Positions 35,657 through 44,260 of a stretch of 64,000 nucleotides of DNA are shown here, one piece after another. Below the pieces are notes generated by a model. That model had not been told where the DNA came from and ran no database searches. It worked only from the letters and a program-made list of their open reading frames with translations. The stretch's first letter is position 1; the number at the start of each line of letters is the position of its first letter. The translations under genes were made by a program, and so were the position numbers. Where the stretch lies: the NCBI RefSeq assembly GCF_015680235.1, contig NZ_JADLJL010000026.1, positions 1-64,000 on the forward strand. Reading direction: 5' to 3'. This DNA comes from Pseudomonas guariconensis. GTDB taxonomy: Bacteria; Pseudomonadota; Gammaproteobacteria; Pseudomonadales; Pseudomonadaceae.

Positions 35657-36256
35657 TCAGCGCGCCATGACGGCCTTGAACACGTCCGACTTCAGCCACC
35701 CGTGCAGCCAGCTGCGCACCCGCGGATAAGGCGCCTCGGCGAACCACTGCGGTTCGACCCCGGCAAACTGGCGCATCAGCGGGAGCAGGGCGGCGTCGGC
35801 CAGGCTCGGATGATCGGCCAGCAGGTAGTGCCGGCCTTCGAGCAACCCTTCGAGCTCGCTCAGCCACGGCTCGGCCTGCTGGCGATAGAACGCCCGCGAG
35901 TGTTCGGGGTAGCGTTCGGCGTACTTGTACAGGTTCACCTGCGCCTTGAACTCGCGGTCGTTACGCGCGATCAAGGCCTCGGCCTGTTGCGCGCCGCTCG
36001 GGTCGGCCAGCAGGCGCCAGTCCTGCGGGTCGTTCTGGCTCAAGGCCCAGCGCATGATGTCCAGGCTTTCCTCCAGGACCCCGGCGCCGGTATCGAGTAC
36101 CGGCACCGTGCCCTTGGGCGACAAGGCCAGCAACTCGGCCGGCTTGTTCTTCATCGCCACTTCGCGGATCTCCACCGGGCAGCCTGCATAGCGCAAGGCC
36201 AAGCGCGCACGCATGGCCCAGGGGCAGCGACGGAACGAGTAGAGAATCACCCGCAC
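35657..36256 (-). CDS. Glutathione S-transferase family protein
   Basis: A 199-residue GST. The thioredoxin-like N-terminal domain starts MRVILYSFRRCPWAMRARLAL. The CPWA motif with Cys11 suggests a glutaredoxin-like active Cys as in omega/beta classes rather than Ser or Tyr. SPKGTVPVLD is the cis-Pro glutathione-binding loop and EESLDIMRWA follows. The C-terminal domain is all-helical. It begins with a GTG at 36256 that overlaps the sbcC stop by ten bases, so it is probably the last gene of the sbcD-sbcC operon. Substrate unknown. Confidence 0.85.
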   Translation of the reverse strand: MRVILYSFRRCPWAMRARLALRYAGCPVEIREVAMKNKPAELLALSPKGTVPVLDTGAGVLEESLDIMRWALSQNDPQDWRLLADPSGAQQAEALIARNDREFKAQVNLYKYAERYPEHSRAFYRQQAEPWLSELEGLLEGRHYLLADHPSLADAALLPLMRQFAGVEPQWFAEAPYPRVRSWLHGWLKSDVFKAVMAR

Positions 36257-39200
36257 ACCTCCACGTCACTCAAGCCATTGCCCTGGCGGCGCACCTGGAT
36301 CCGCACCGGGATCCGCTCGTGCATTTCCTGTACGTGGGAAATCACCGCCACCTTGCGCCCTTGGGCCTGCAACCCGTCGAGGGCATCCATGGCCAGTTGC
36401 AGCGATTCGGGGTCCAGGCTGCCGAAGCCCTCGTCGATGAACAGCGATTCGATGCGCAGGGTGCTCGAGGCCATGGATGCCAGGCCCAGCGCGAGGGCCA
36501 GGGACACCAGGAAGGTCTCGCCGCCAGAGAGCGAGTGCACCGAACGCAGTTCGTCGCCCATTTCGGTGTCCAGCACCAGCAGGCCCAGGGCACTGCCGCC
36601 TCGCTTGAGGCGGTAGCGCTTGGCCAGCTGGCGCAGTTGACTATTGGCATGATGCAGCAGCAGGTCGAGGTTGTAGCCCTGGGCGATCTTGCGGAACACA
36701 TCGCCGGAGGCCGAGCCGATCAGCGCGTTCAGGCGTGCCCAGCGTTGCCATTGTTGGTAGGCCTGCTCGATCTGTTCGGCCAAGGCCTGGTGGGCCTGCT
36801 GGCGGCGCTGGTCGTCGGCCTGCCGCGCGCGCAATTCGGCGCACTGCTGTTCTTGCACGGCCAACTGCTGCCCGATTTCGGTGAGGGCCTGATGCAGGGC
36901 TTCGGCAGACAGATCGCCCTGGCCTTGGTCGGCATGTTGTTGCAGGCGTTGTTCGCGTTCCTGCAGCAGCACGCGACTTTGCTCGATGGCCTTTTCCGCG
37001 CTTTGCAGGCGCTGGCGCAGTTCGCCGAGCTGGGCATCGTCGATGGCCAGCAGGCGCTCCAGGCCTGTGTCGTCCAGCTCCGGATGTTCGCTGCGCCATT
37101 GGCCGATCTGGCCCTGCAACTGCTGGCATTCCTGCTCCAGCGCCTGTTGCCGCTGGCTGTTGGCCTTGAGTTCGCCGGCCAGCTGTACGCCTTGGGTGTG
37201 CAGCGCCTGGAGGCGCTGGGCCGTTTCGGCTTCGGCCACCCGGGCTTGTTCCAGCTGGGTGTCCATGTGCTGTTGCCAGGCTTCGGCACTGGCCTGTTCG
37301 CCGAGCAGTTCGCTCAGGCTCGCCAGGGCCTGCTGGCGCTGTTCATCCAGCGTGGCGAGCCTGTGCTTGAGCTGCTGTTGGGCCGCCAGGCGGGCGTGTT
37401 GCTGGTCGCGCAGCTTGTCCAGCTGCACCTGGCGGGCCTGTTGCTCCTGCTGTTCGTCCTGGCGTTGCTCGAGCTGCTGGCGACGCTGGGCGATCTGCTG
37501 GTCGAGACCGAGGAACGCCGTGGCCGGGTCGTCGCGCAGGGCTTGGAGGATATCCTCGGGCAGTACGTTGGCCAGGTCGTTCAAGCCCTGTTCCAGTTGC
37601 TGCTCATCGGAGGCCAGGGCCTGGTGCTGCTGCTCGAGGTGACGCTGGGCCTGTTGCTGGGCCTCGCTTGCCGCCTGCAACTGCTGGGTAAGGCGGGCGG
37701 CATCCTTTTGCAGGGCGAGCAGGGCAGCCTGGCGTTTCTCGTCGCGATCGATCTCTTCACCCAGGCGGCGCAGCTGACCGTCGAGCCAGGTGCGGCGGGC
37801 GCTGTCGTCCTGCGGGGCGAGGGCCGGCCACAGAGCGTGGGCCTGAAGCTGTTCGCTGAGCGGTTGCAGCTGCTCGCCCAGGTGTACCTGCTGTTGCTGG
37901 AAGTCCTTGAGCTGGGCATTGACCACGCCCAGCTCGGTCCGCAGCTCCACCAGGCGGGTGTTGAGGCGCTCGACCTGCGCACGGGCCGCGTCCTCTTCGG
38001 CCTGGTCATGGCGGCCGAGGCTCTGCAGCAGGGCGTCGGGCTGGTGGAATGGGTGCTCGGCGCTTCCGCAGACCGGGCAAGGTTCACCAGCGCGCAATTG
38101 CCCGCGCAGCTCTTCCACGCTGCTGGTGCGCGCCAGGCGCTGGCGTTCCAGCAATTGGCGGGTCAGGGCCAGTGCCTGGTCGGCGGTTTCCAGTTCGGCC
38201 TTGGCCGCGGTGCCTTCGCCGATGAGGCGCTGGCGCTGCTGCATGGCCTGCTGCTGGCGCTCGCGCAGGGCCGTGATGTGCTGGCGCAGTTCCAGCTCGC
38301 GGCCCTGTAGGCGCGAAAGCTCTTCGACCGCGCGTTGCTGCTTGCGATTGTCCTGGAGCATGGCGCCCAGCAGGTCGATCTGCTCGGCCAGCGCCTGGGG
38401 TTCGGCCCCGGCTTCGCGGAACAGCAGTTCGAAGGCGTCGCGTTGGCTTTGCAGCTGGGCGTTGGCCTGGCTGGCCTGGGCCTGCAGGCCGGGCAGCTCC
38501 TCACGGCCCTTGGTCAGGCGCGCACCGATCTGCATCACTTGCTTGAGCTGCGGCAGGTAGGCCTGCCAGGCGCTAGCCAGGCCAGCCAGGTGCTCGCTGT
38601 CGGCCAGCGCCGTGTCGATCTGCGCCAGTTGTTGCTGGCTGCGCTGCTGGTGTTCCTCGAGCTGCTGTACCTGCTGCTGGCCGTCGGCGACGTCCTGGTC
38701 AGCCTGCTGGGCGGCGCTGCGTTGGTTGGCCAGCTCCTGGTCGAGACGGGCCAGGCTGTCCTGGGCGGCGAAGGCCTGGCGCAGGCGGGGGGCGTTTTCG
38801 CTGTGCTGGGCCTGGCTGTGGGTCAGGGCCTGGCGCGCCGCCTCCAGCGCTTGCTCCAGCTCGCCGGTACGTACCTGCAAGTCGGCCTGCTGGCGCTGTT
38901 GATCGGCGAGCTCCGCGGCCAGGGGCGCCAGTTGTGCGGCCAGTACCTGCTGGCGGTGGAACTGGTGGCGCTGCGGGGCCAGGCGTTCCAGGCGTTGCAG
39001 GTCCAGGCGCTGCTCGGCCAACTGTTCCCAGCCCAGCTCGGCCGCCTGCAAGGCAGTTTGGGCTTCGGCGTGCTGGGCCTGCAGCTTGCCCTGTTCATCG
39101 AGCCAGGCGCGCTGCTGTTCCAGTTGGCGCTGGCGCGCCTGGTCGGCCTTGAACCGCTGTTGGGCCTGCTCCAGCTGCTGGTCGAGCTCGGCGCGGGCCT

Positions 39201-39891
39201 CGGCGGCCATCGGCAACAGGTGCTCGGCCTGCTTCTTCAGGTCGTTGTGCGCTTCGCCTGCCTCACGGGCCTTGCTGAAGGCACGTTGGCCCAGGCGGGT
39301 GTAGATCGCCGTGTTGGTGAGTTTTTCCAGCAGCTCGCTGCGGTCCTTGTCGTCTGCCTTGAGGAAGGCGCCGAACTCGCTCTGGGCCAGCATCACCGCG
39401 CGGGTGAACTGTTCGAAGTTCAGGCCCAGGCGCGCCTCGACCAACTGCTTGTATTCGTTCTTGCCACTACCCAGCAGCTGTTCGGCGTCCAGGTCGTACA
39501 GACTCTGGCGGCTGAGCTGCAATTTGCCGTTGGCTTTTTCACGGGCGCGGTTGGCTTCCCAGCGGGCGCGGTAGCGGTGCCCGTCGATGCCCACGAAGTC
39601 CACCTCGGCATAGGCGCTGCCAGTGCCGCGACGCAACAGGTTACGCGGGTCGTAGGTGGCAATCTCGCCATCGGCGTCGGGCACCTTGGCCTCCCGGCCG
39701 ATGTCGTTGAGCCGCGGCACGGTGCCGAACAGCGCCAGGCACAGGGCATCGAGCAAGGTGCTCTTGCCGGCGCCGGTGGGCCCAGTGATGGCGAACAGGC
39801 CAGCACTGGCCAGGGGCTCTGCGGTGAAGTCGATGTCGATCGGGCCGGCCAGGGAGGCCAGGTTCTTCAGGCGAATGGCAAGGATCTTCAT
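36247..39891 (-). CDS. sbcC: DNA double-strand-break repair nuclease ATPase subunit SbcC
   Basis: A 1214-residue SMC-like ATPase that with SbcD opens and trims hairpins and protein-blocked ends. Walker A is GPTGAGKST (37-45). Long heptad-rich, Gln/Leu/Ala-rich coiled coils flank the zinc hook CPVCGSAEHP (about 603-612). The ABC signature LSGGETFLVSLALALGLASM is at about 1122-1141, with Walker B (FIDEGFGSLDPES) shortly after. It is somewhat longer than E. coli SbcC (1048), with the extra length in the coils. ATGA overlap with sbcD shows coupling. Confidence 0.96.
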   Translation of the reverse strand: MKILAIRLKNLASLAGPIDIDFTAEPLASAGLFAITGPTGAGKSTLLDALCLALFGTVPRLNDIGREAKVPDADGEIATYDPRNLLRRGTGSAYAEVDFVGIDGHRYRARWEANRAREKANGKLQLSRQSLYDLDAEQLLGSGKNEYKQLVEARLGLNFEQFTRAVMLAQSEFGAFLKADDKDRSELLEKLTNTAIYTRLGQRAFSKAREAGEAHNDLKKQAEHLLPMAAEARAELDQQLEQAQQRFKADQARQRQLEQQRAWLDEQGKLQAQHAEAQTALQAAELGWEQLAEQRLDLQRLERLAPQRHQFHRQQVLAAQLAPLAAELADQQRQQADLQVRTGELEQALEAARQALTHSQAQHSENAPRLRQAFAAQDSLARLDQELANQRSAAQQADQDVADGQQQVQQLEEHQQRSQQQLAQIDTALADSEHLAGLASAWQAYLPQLKQVMQIGARLTKGREELPGLQAQASQANAQLQSQRDAFELLFREAGAEPQALAEQIDLLGAMLQDNRKQQRAVEELSRLQGRELELRQHITALRERQQQAMQQRQRLIGEGTAAKAELETADQALALTRQLLERQRLARTSSVEELRGQLRAGEPCPVCGSAEHPFHQPDALLQSLGRHDQAEEDAARAQVERLNTRLVELRTELGVVNAQLKDFQQQQVHLGEQLQPLSEQLQAHALWPALAPQDDSARRTWLDGQLRRLGEEIDRDEKRQAALLALQKDAARLTQQLQAASEAQQQAQRHLEQQHQALASDEQQLEQGLNDLANVLPEDILQALRDDPATAFLGLDQQIAQRRQQLEQRQDEQQEQQARQVQLDKLRDQQHARLAAQQQLKHRLATLDEQRQQALASLSELLGEQASAEAWQQHMDTQLEQARVAEAETAQRLQALHTQGVQLAGELKANSQRQQALEQECQQLQGQIGQWRSEHPELDDTGLERLLAIDDAQLGELRQRLQSAEKAIEQSRVLLQEREQRLQQHADQGQGDLSAEALHQALTEIGQQLAVQEQQCAELRARQADDQRRQQAHQALAEQIEQAYQQWQRWARLNALIGSASGDVFRKIAQGYNLDLLLHHANSQLRQLAKRYRLKRGGSALGLLVLDTEMGDELRSVHSLSGGETFLVSLALALGLASMASSTLRIESLFIDEGFGSLDPESLQLAMDALDGLQAQGRKVAVISHVQEMHERIPVRIQVRRQGNGLSDVEVCG

Positions 39892-41126
39892 GGCTGCACC
39901 TCCTCCAGCTGCACGTCCTGCAGGAGCAGGGCGAAGTCGGCCAGGGCCTGTTCGTCGACGGGGCTGCCATAGGCTTGCTCCCAGGCGCGGCTGAACAGGT
40001 CCTGCGGGGTCATCTGGGACAGCTCGACGAACGCCCGTTCGTCCTCGTCCTGGCTGCCACTGCCGGCGTACTCGGCACTGATGCGCACCAGGCGTACGGC
40101 CTTGCCCTCCAGGGCGCCTTCGATTTGCTGGCGCAGGTCTGGCTGCGGCTCGTCCAGGCGCACCCGCACCTCCAGCCAGGGCTGGCGGTTGGGGTCTTCC
40201 AGAAGATCGACCACCGGCAGGTCGGCCAATTGCTGCAGCAGCTCGCCCAGCGGCGCCGGGCCGATGCGTTGCAGGGCCACGGCGCGTGGCACCGGGCGTG
40301 CCTCGATGCTGACCAGCTCGGCGCCTTCGAGCTCCACTTCCAGCACCTGGTGCGGGTAGTTGATCTCGGCGAACGACAACGGGATCGGCGAGCCACTGTA
40401 GCGGATGCGTTCCTCACGGTTGACCCGCTGCGGCTTGTGCAGGTGGCCCAGGGCGACGTAGCTGATGGCCTTGTCGAACAAGCGCGCCGGCAAGGCCTCG
40501 GCGTTGCCGATGACCAGGCTGCGCTCGGAGTCCTCGGACACCGCGCCGCCAGCCATGTGCGCATGGCTGATGGCGACCAGGGCCTGGTCCTTCTTGCGCT
40601 TGGCCTGGGCGGCTTCGATCAGTTGCTGGTGCACCTGGGTGATGCCTTGCAGGTAGTCATCACCCAGCTGCGGCCCGGTGACTTCCGCCGGGCGCAGGAA
40701 GGGCAGGGCCAGGCACCAGGCGCAGACCTTGCCGCGTGCGTTGGTCAGCGGGATCAACAGCCGCTCGGCATCCAGCAGGCCTTCATCGAGCCAGTGCACC
40801 CGCCCCAGGGCGTGGGTACGCAGGCGCCGCATCAACGCCGCCGGCAGCTCGATGCGTGAGCCGGAGTCGTGGTTGCCGGCGATCATCACGATGTCGAGCT
40901 TGGGCTGTTGTTCGTGGGCCTGGACGATGAAGTCGTAGAGCCGCTCCTGGGCTTTGACCGGCGGGTTGACCGTATCGAAGATATCGCCGGCGATCAGCAG
41001 CGCATCGGGCTGGCGCAGACGCAACTGGCCGAGCAGCCAATCGAGGAAGCAGGCATGTTCGAAGTCGCGTTCCTGGCCGTGCAGGCTTTGGCCCAGGTGC
41101 CAGTCGGAGGTGTGAAACAGACGCAT
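39888..41126 (-). CDS. sbcD: Exonuclease subunit SbcD (Mre11-like)
   Basis: A 412-residue Mn-dependent phosphoesterase. Nuclease motifs are HTSDWHLGQSLHG (5-17), AGDIFDT, IAGNHDSGSR and a late SHAHMAGG and LGHLHKPQ. The C-terminal half carries the capping and SbcC-binding region. I chose ATG 41126 (MRLFHTSDWHLG), where the family always begins, over an in-frame upstream start at 41150. First gene of sbcD-sbcC-GST. Confidence 0.96.
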   Translation of the reverse strand: MRLFHTSDWHLGQSLHGQERDFEHACFLDWLLGQLRLRQPDALLIAGDIFDTVNPPVKAQERLYDFIVQAHEQQPKLDIVMIAGNHDSGSRIELPAALMRRLRTHALGRVHWLDEGLLDAERLLIPLTNARGKVCAWCLALPFLRPAEVTGPQLGDDYLQGITQVHQQLIEAAQAKRKKDQALVAISHAHMAGGAVSEDSERSLVIGNAEALPARLFDKAISYVALGHLHKPQRVNREERIRYSGSPIPLSFAEINYPHQVLEVELEGAELVSIEARPVPRAVALQRIGPAPLGELLQQLADLPVVDLLEDPNRQPWLEVRVRLDEPQPDLRQQIEGALEGKAVRLVRISAEYAGSGSQDEDERAFVELSQMTPQDLFSRAWEQAYGSPVDEQALADFALLLQDVQLEEVQP

Positions 41127-41389
41127 GGGTGACCTGTCGAGTGGGGTCAAGCAAGCTTGTGCTTCGCTTGAATGATGAGCTTCTCTGAGGGGCGGCTATG
41201 GTAACCCAACACGGCGGGAGAGGGAGCAGGGGGGAGGCTGCGCTGCAGCGCCAGGTATCTGTGCGGTTGATAAAAAGGTGGAGCGCCAACTCAATAGCCA
41301 AACACCCAAGCCACTCGCTAAAAAGAACGTATTTCCGAGACAGGGCGCCCTTGCGTATTCTGTGACGTACCTCGCACGTATCCCATACG

Positions 41390-42616
41390 TCATGAACTGC
41401 CTATGTCCTGCTCGGGCTTGAAGGCTGACGCGACAGAGGCGCGGGCTTTTGCAAACCACCACAAGGCTGCCACGCCCAGCAACGTGCTCAGCACGGCCAG
41501 GGCGAGGATTACGCTTTGCGTGCCCCAGGGGGCGGCAAGCAAGGCCACCAGCAAGCCGGCCAGAGGTTGTGATAGGTTATTGAGCAATGTGATCACTCCG
41601 ACCGTCTTGCCGAAATCCTGTGTCGGGATCACTCGTTGACGAACGCTGCGCATGTATACGTTGAACATCTTGTCGAAACCGACGATCAGCAAGAAGCCCA
41701 GCACATAGCCGCTGAGATTTGGGCTCAGGGCGCAGATGAAAGCGCCCGCGCAGATCATCGAGTAAGCGACTCCACCGAGTACTCGCATTGACAGAGTCAC
41801 CCGAGCGAGGAAGAACAGGATCGCGATAGTGATCACCGCGCCGGCCGTTTGTAGTCCGGCGTAATTATCTTTATCGGCACTGTAGTGACCTATCACCATG
41901 GCGGCCGAGGTCGCCAGGGTGACGCCGATGACCAGGTTGACACCAACGGCCAGCGTGATGACTTTCTTCAGTTCGACCAATTCGCGGATATGGCCGAACG
42001 CGATACGCAATGGTTGTAGCCAGATATCCTGATGCTGCTCGAATGCTTGCAAAGAGGTACGGCTAAAGCGTTGCCACAGCAGCATGCTCAGGTCGGCCAG
42101 CAGAAATAACCCGGCGACCCAAAGCACCGCCCAGGACCAGGTCGACATCTCCAGTAGCAAGGCTGCTACCAAAGGTCCTAGTACCAACCCGGTCTGGTCG
42201 GCGATTTGTGAATAGGACAAGGTCTTGGTGTAGCTGTACTGCTGGAATATATGCGGCATCACCACTTCGCGTGCCATGATGCCTTGGGTGGTCAACACCC
42301 CGCAAAACGCCGACAGCGCCACGACCCAACCGAGACCGCCAAACATGGCGTAGAGCGCCATCATTACGACGCAAAGCACGGCCCGGTAAACCTGGCTGAT
42401 ATGCAAGATCCTGATCGGCGAGAATTTATCGCAAAGCGCGCCACATACCGGAAATGCAAGAAAGCGTGGCAGCGATTCGATAAAAAAAGCCACCCCGGCC
42501 CAAGATGCACTCTGAGTGGTTTGGAACACCACTAGCGGTACGAGAAACAACAGAATCTGATCTGCCAGCCGCGATAGAAATAAAGAAATAAAGAACGCCA
42601 GATAATCCTTGCGCAC
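41390..42616 (-). CDS. MFS exporter of the five-gene biosynthetic-type operon
   Basis: A 408-residue major facilitator with about 12 hydrophobic segments. The start MRKDYLAFFISLFLSRLADQILLFLVPLVVFQ and the loop CGALCDKFSPIRIL (motif A-like between helices 2 and 3) resemble the EntS/MFS_3 exporter group. It is the last gene of a co-directional operon (ligase, methyltransferase, monooxygenase, EctC-like cupin, MFS), 41 bases after the cupin stop. It is therefore the likely exit route or self-resistance pump for the product (inference). Base composition is less GC-biased than in sbcDC. Confidence 0.85.
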   Translation of the reverse strand: MRKDYLAFFISLFLSRLADQILLFLVPLVVFQTTQSASWAGVAFFIESLPRFLAFPVCGALCDKFSPIRILHISQVYRAVLCVVMMALYAMFGGLGWVVALSAFCGVLTTQGIMAREVVMPHIFQQYSYTKTLSYSQIADQTGLVLGPLVAALLLEMSTWSWAVLWVAGLFLLADLSMLLWQRFSRTSLQAFEQHQDIWLQPLRIAFGHIRELVELKKVITLAVGVNLVIGVTLATSAAMVIGHYSADKDNYAGLQTAGAVITIAILFFLARVTLSMRVLGGVAYSMICAGAFICALSPNLSGYVLGFLLIVGFDKMFNVYMRSVRQRVIPTQDFGKTVGVITLLNNLSQPLAGLLVALLAAPWGTQSVILALAVLSTLLGVAALWWFAKARASVASAFKPEQDIGSS

Positions 42617-42657
42617 ACTGAACTCCTGTAAATATCAGGGAATCGACGCGGGTTATA

Positions 42658-43044
42658 TCAGTAGGCGGAGCCCAGGCTGTCGTTCAGGTTATGCCGCTCG
42701 TCGCCACGCAAGGGCGGGTTGAATACACTGACTAGAATCAAATCCTGTTCCTTACCGGCGCGTAGGTAATGGCGGTCATGCTGGTCCAGTACATACATGT
42801 CACCGGGGCGAATCGGATAGACATTGCCTTGCATATCTTCTACCTCACCGTCCCCTGCAATGCAGTAGCACGCTTCCAGATGATTTCGGTACTGAAGTAG
42901 CGACTCGCTGCCAGCACGAACCAGGGTGTGGCAAAGGGTAAAACCCATGGCGTCATGTTCGGTGAGTAGGCGATGGCTGGTGCCGGCGCCCCATTCAACA
43001 AAATAAGGTGTTTTTTCTACATCAGATTTGCTGCGAATGAACAT
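42658..43044 (-). CDS. Ectoine-synthase-like (EctC family) cupin
   Basis: A 128-residue protein matching EctC along its length. FVEWGAGTSHRLL, YRNHLEACYCIAGDGEVEDM, IRPGDMYVLDQHDRHYLRA and VSVFNPPLRGDE all have direct counterparts in L-ectoine synthase. The three metal-ligand positions of EctC are kept as E57, Y84 and H92. EctC closes N-gamma-acetyl-diaminobutyrate to the cyclic amidine ectoine by loss of water. No ectA, ectB or ectD is in the window, so this copy probably does an analogous cyclodehydration on another substrate. ATG 43044 has AGAGG five bases upstream. The frame is open to 43233 but overlaps the monooxygenase gene. Confidence 0.85.
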   Translation of the reverse strand: MFIRSKSDVEKTPYFVEWGAGTSHRLLTEHDAMGFTLCHTLVRAGSESLLQYRNHLEACYCIAGDGEVEDMQGNVYPIRPGDMYVLDQHDRHYLRAGKEQDLILVSVFNPPLRGDERHNLNDSLGSAY

Positions 43045-43081
43045 ATCGACCTCTACAAAAGACATTCTTGGGAAAATGAGA

Positions 43082-44260
43082 TCAGGCCGATTCGGCGGCT
43101 TTGGCCGATCGAAGAATGGTCTCGCCGTAAGCGAGCATTGCGTCGTTCCAGGCCAGATCACGATGCGCAGCCATGGCCTGGATGTCGCGCCAATGACGTT
43201 GAAGTGGGTTGCTGGCAACCAGCGAAGAGGCACCTAGCCGTTCCACCAGACGCCGCACGACCTGCACGCATTGTTTTGCTAGATAGGCACGGTCACGTTT
43301 GAGCTGTAATAGTTGATGGCCATCCAGCGTGCGGTCGTGGATCCCTGCGTCATGTAGCTGGGAAACCAGCGAGTTATAGAGCAGCCTGGCGCTATATAAT
43401 TGCGCCGCAGAATGCGCTACCTGTTCGGCGATCCGTGGGTCTCTCCCTGCAGGGGAATTAATTAGGGCTTCGACATATGAAGCATGGGCGCCTTCGGCGC
43501 ACCCGAGCAGTGGCCCTATGATCGACGTAGTGAGATAAGGAGCCAGAGGCATGTGAGTGAGATAGTCGGTGCCGGGCGAGCGCGGGTGATGAGCAAACAC
43601 CTCGTTTAAAGCGAACACCTGTTCATGAGGCACTAGAATCTGATCGGCTAGCACATCATGGGAGCCGGTCGCAGCCATGCCAAAGCTGTCCCAGCTATCG
43701 AGCCTTCTGACGTCCTGTGCGGCGAGTAGCAGTAAGAAACGTGGTGTCTGCTCGGCGTCTGGGTGGTTGGGACAAGGTGCGTTGACTATCAACCAAGTCG
43801 CGTCTTCGATAGCCGAGCTGAAGCGCCAGCGTCCGTTCATCCGTACGCCTCCGGCTTCCCAGTACAGGTGGCTATCGGAACTGGTTGAGGCGGAGGCGAA
43901 TAACTGCTGGGAGCCCTTTGCGTACAATCGGACTTGGCAGGGGAGAGGGAGGCGGCGAACGATACAACTATGGCTACCTACCAGCGCTAATATCCAGCCC
44001 GTAGAGGAACAGGCCCTTGCGGCGATGCGTGAAATTTCTACCAAGGTCGGCCAATGCCCGCTGTTCGTAGCAGGTGCCTGCGGTGACAGTAGATCCAGCC
44101 ACGTGTTATCGAACAACTCGGTAAAGGTATCGCTGCTCAGGCGACGGTTTTTTTCTGCATAGGCTGCGCGCTCACGCCAGTATGGAAGATGCTGCAAGGC
44201 CTGTAGACACTCGGTAGGTTGGGCGGCGTGGTGAAACGTATTTTCGGCATCATCGAGCAC
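43082..44260 (-). CDS. Acyl-CoA-dehydrogenase-fold flavin monooxygenase (class D type)
   Basis: A 392-residue protein with the acyl-CoA dehydrogenase fold. An N-terminal helical part (SRIAARACSSTGWILALVGSHSCI), a central beta domain (GRWRFSSAIEDATWLIVNAP...) and a C-terminal four-helix domain (type 2 C-terminal domain) match two-component hydroxylases such as HsaA, C2-HpaH, DszC and the nitrososynthases, rather than true acyl-CoA dehydrogenases. Such enzymes use reduced FMN or FAD and O2 to hydroxylate carbon, nitrogen or sulfur. No flavin reductase gene is adjacent, so a housekeeping reductase would be needed. A GTG start at 44260 has AGGAG upstream. It overlaps the methyltransferase gene by 11 bases. 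Confidence 0.78.
   Translation of the reverse strand: MLDDAENTFHHAAQPTECLQALQHLPYWRERAAYAEKNRRLSSDTFTELFDNTWLDLLSPQAPATNSGHWPTLVEISRIAARACSSTGWILALVGSHSCIVRRLPLPCQVRLYAKGSQQLFASASTSSDSHLYWEAGGVRMNGRWRFSSAIEDATWLIVNAPCPNHPDAEQTPRFLLLLAAQDVRRLDSWDSFGMAATGSHDVLADQILVPHEQVFALNEVFAHHPRSPGTDYLTHMPLAPYLTTSIIGPLLGCAEGAHASYVEALINSPAGRDPRIAEQVAHSAAQLYSARLLYNSLVSQLHDAGIHDRTLDGHQLLQLKRDRAYLAKQCVQVVRRLVERLGASSLVASNPLQRHWRDIQAMAAHRDLAWNDAMLAYGETILRSAKAAESA

Noticed and set aside
36319..39972. Two long plus-strand frames (663 and 545 residues) opposite sbcC
   Set aside because: They arise from the Gln/Leu/Ala-rich coiled coils of SbcC read backwards (LLQLLLA-type repeats). No start context or domain.
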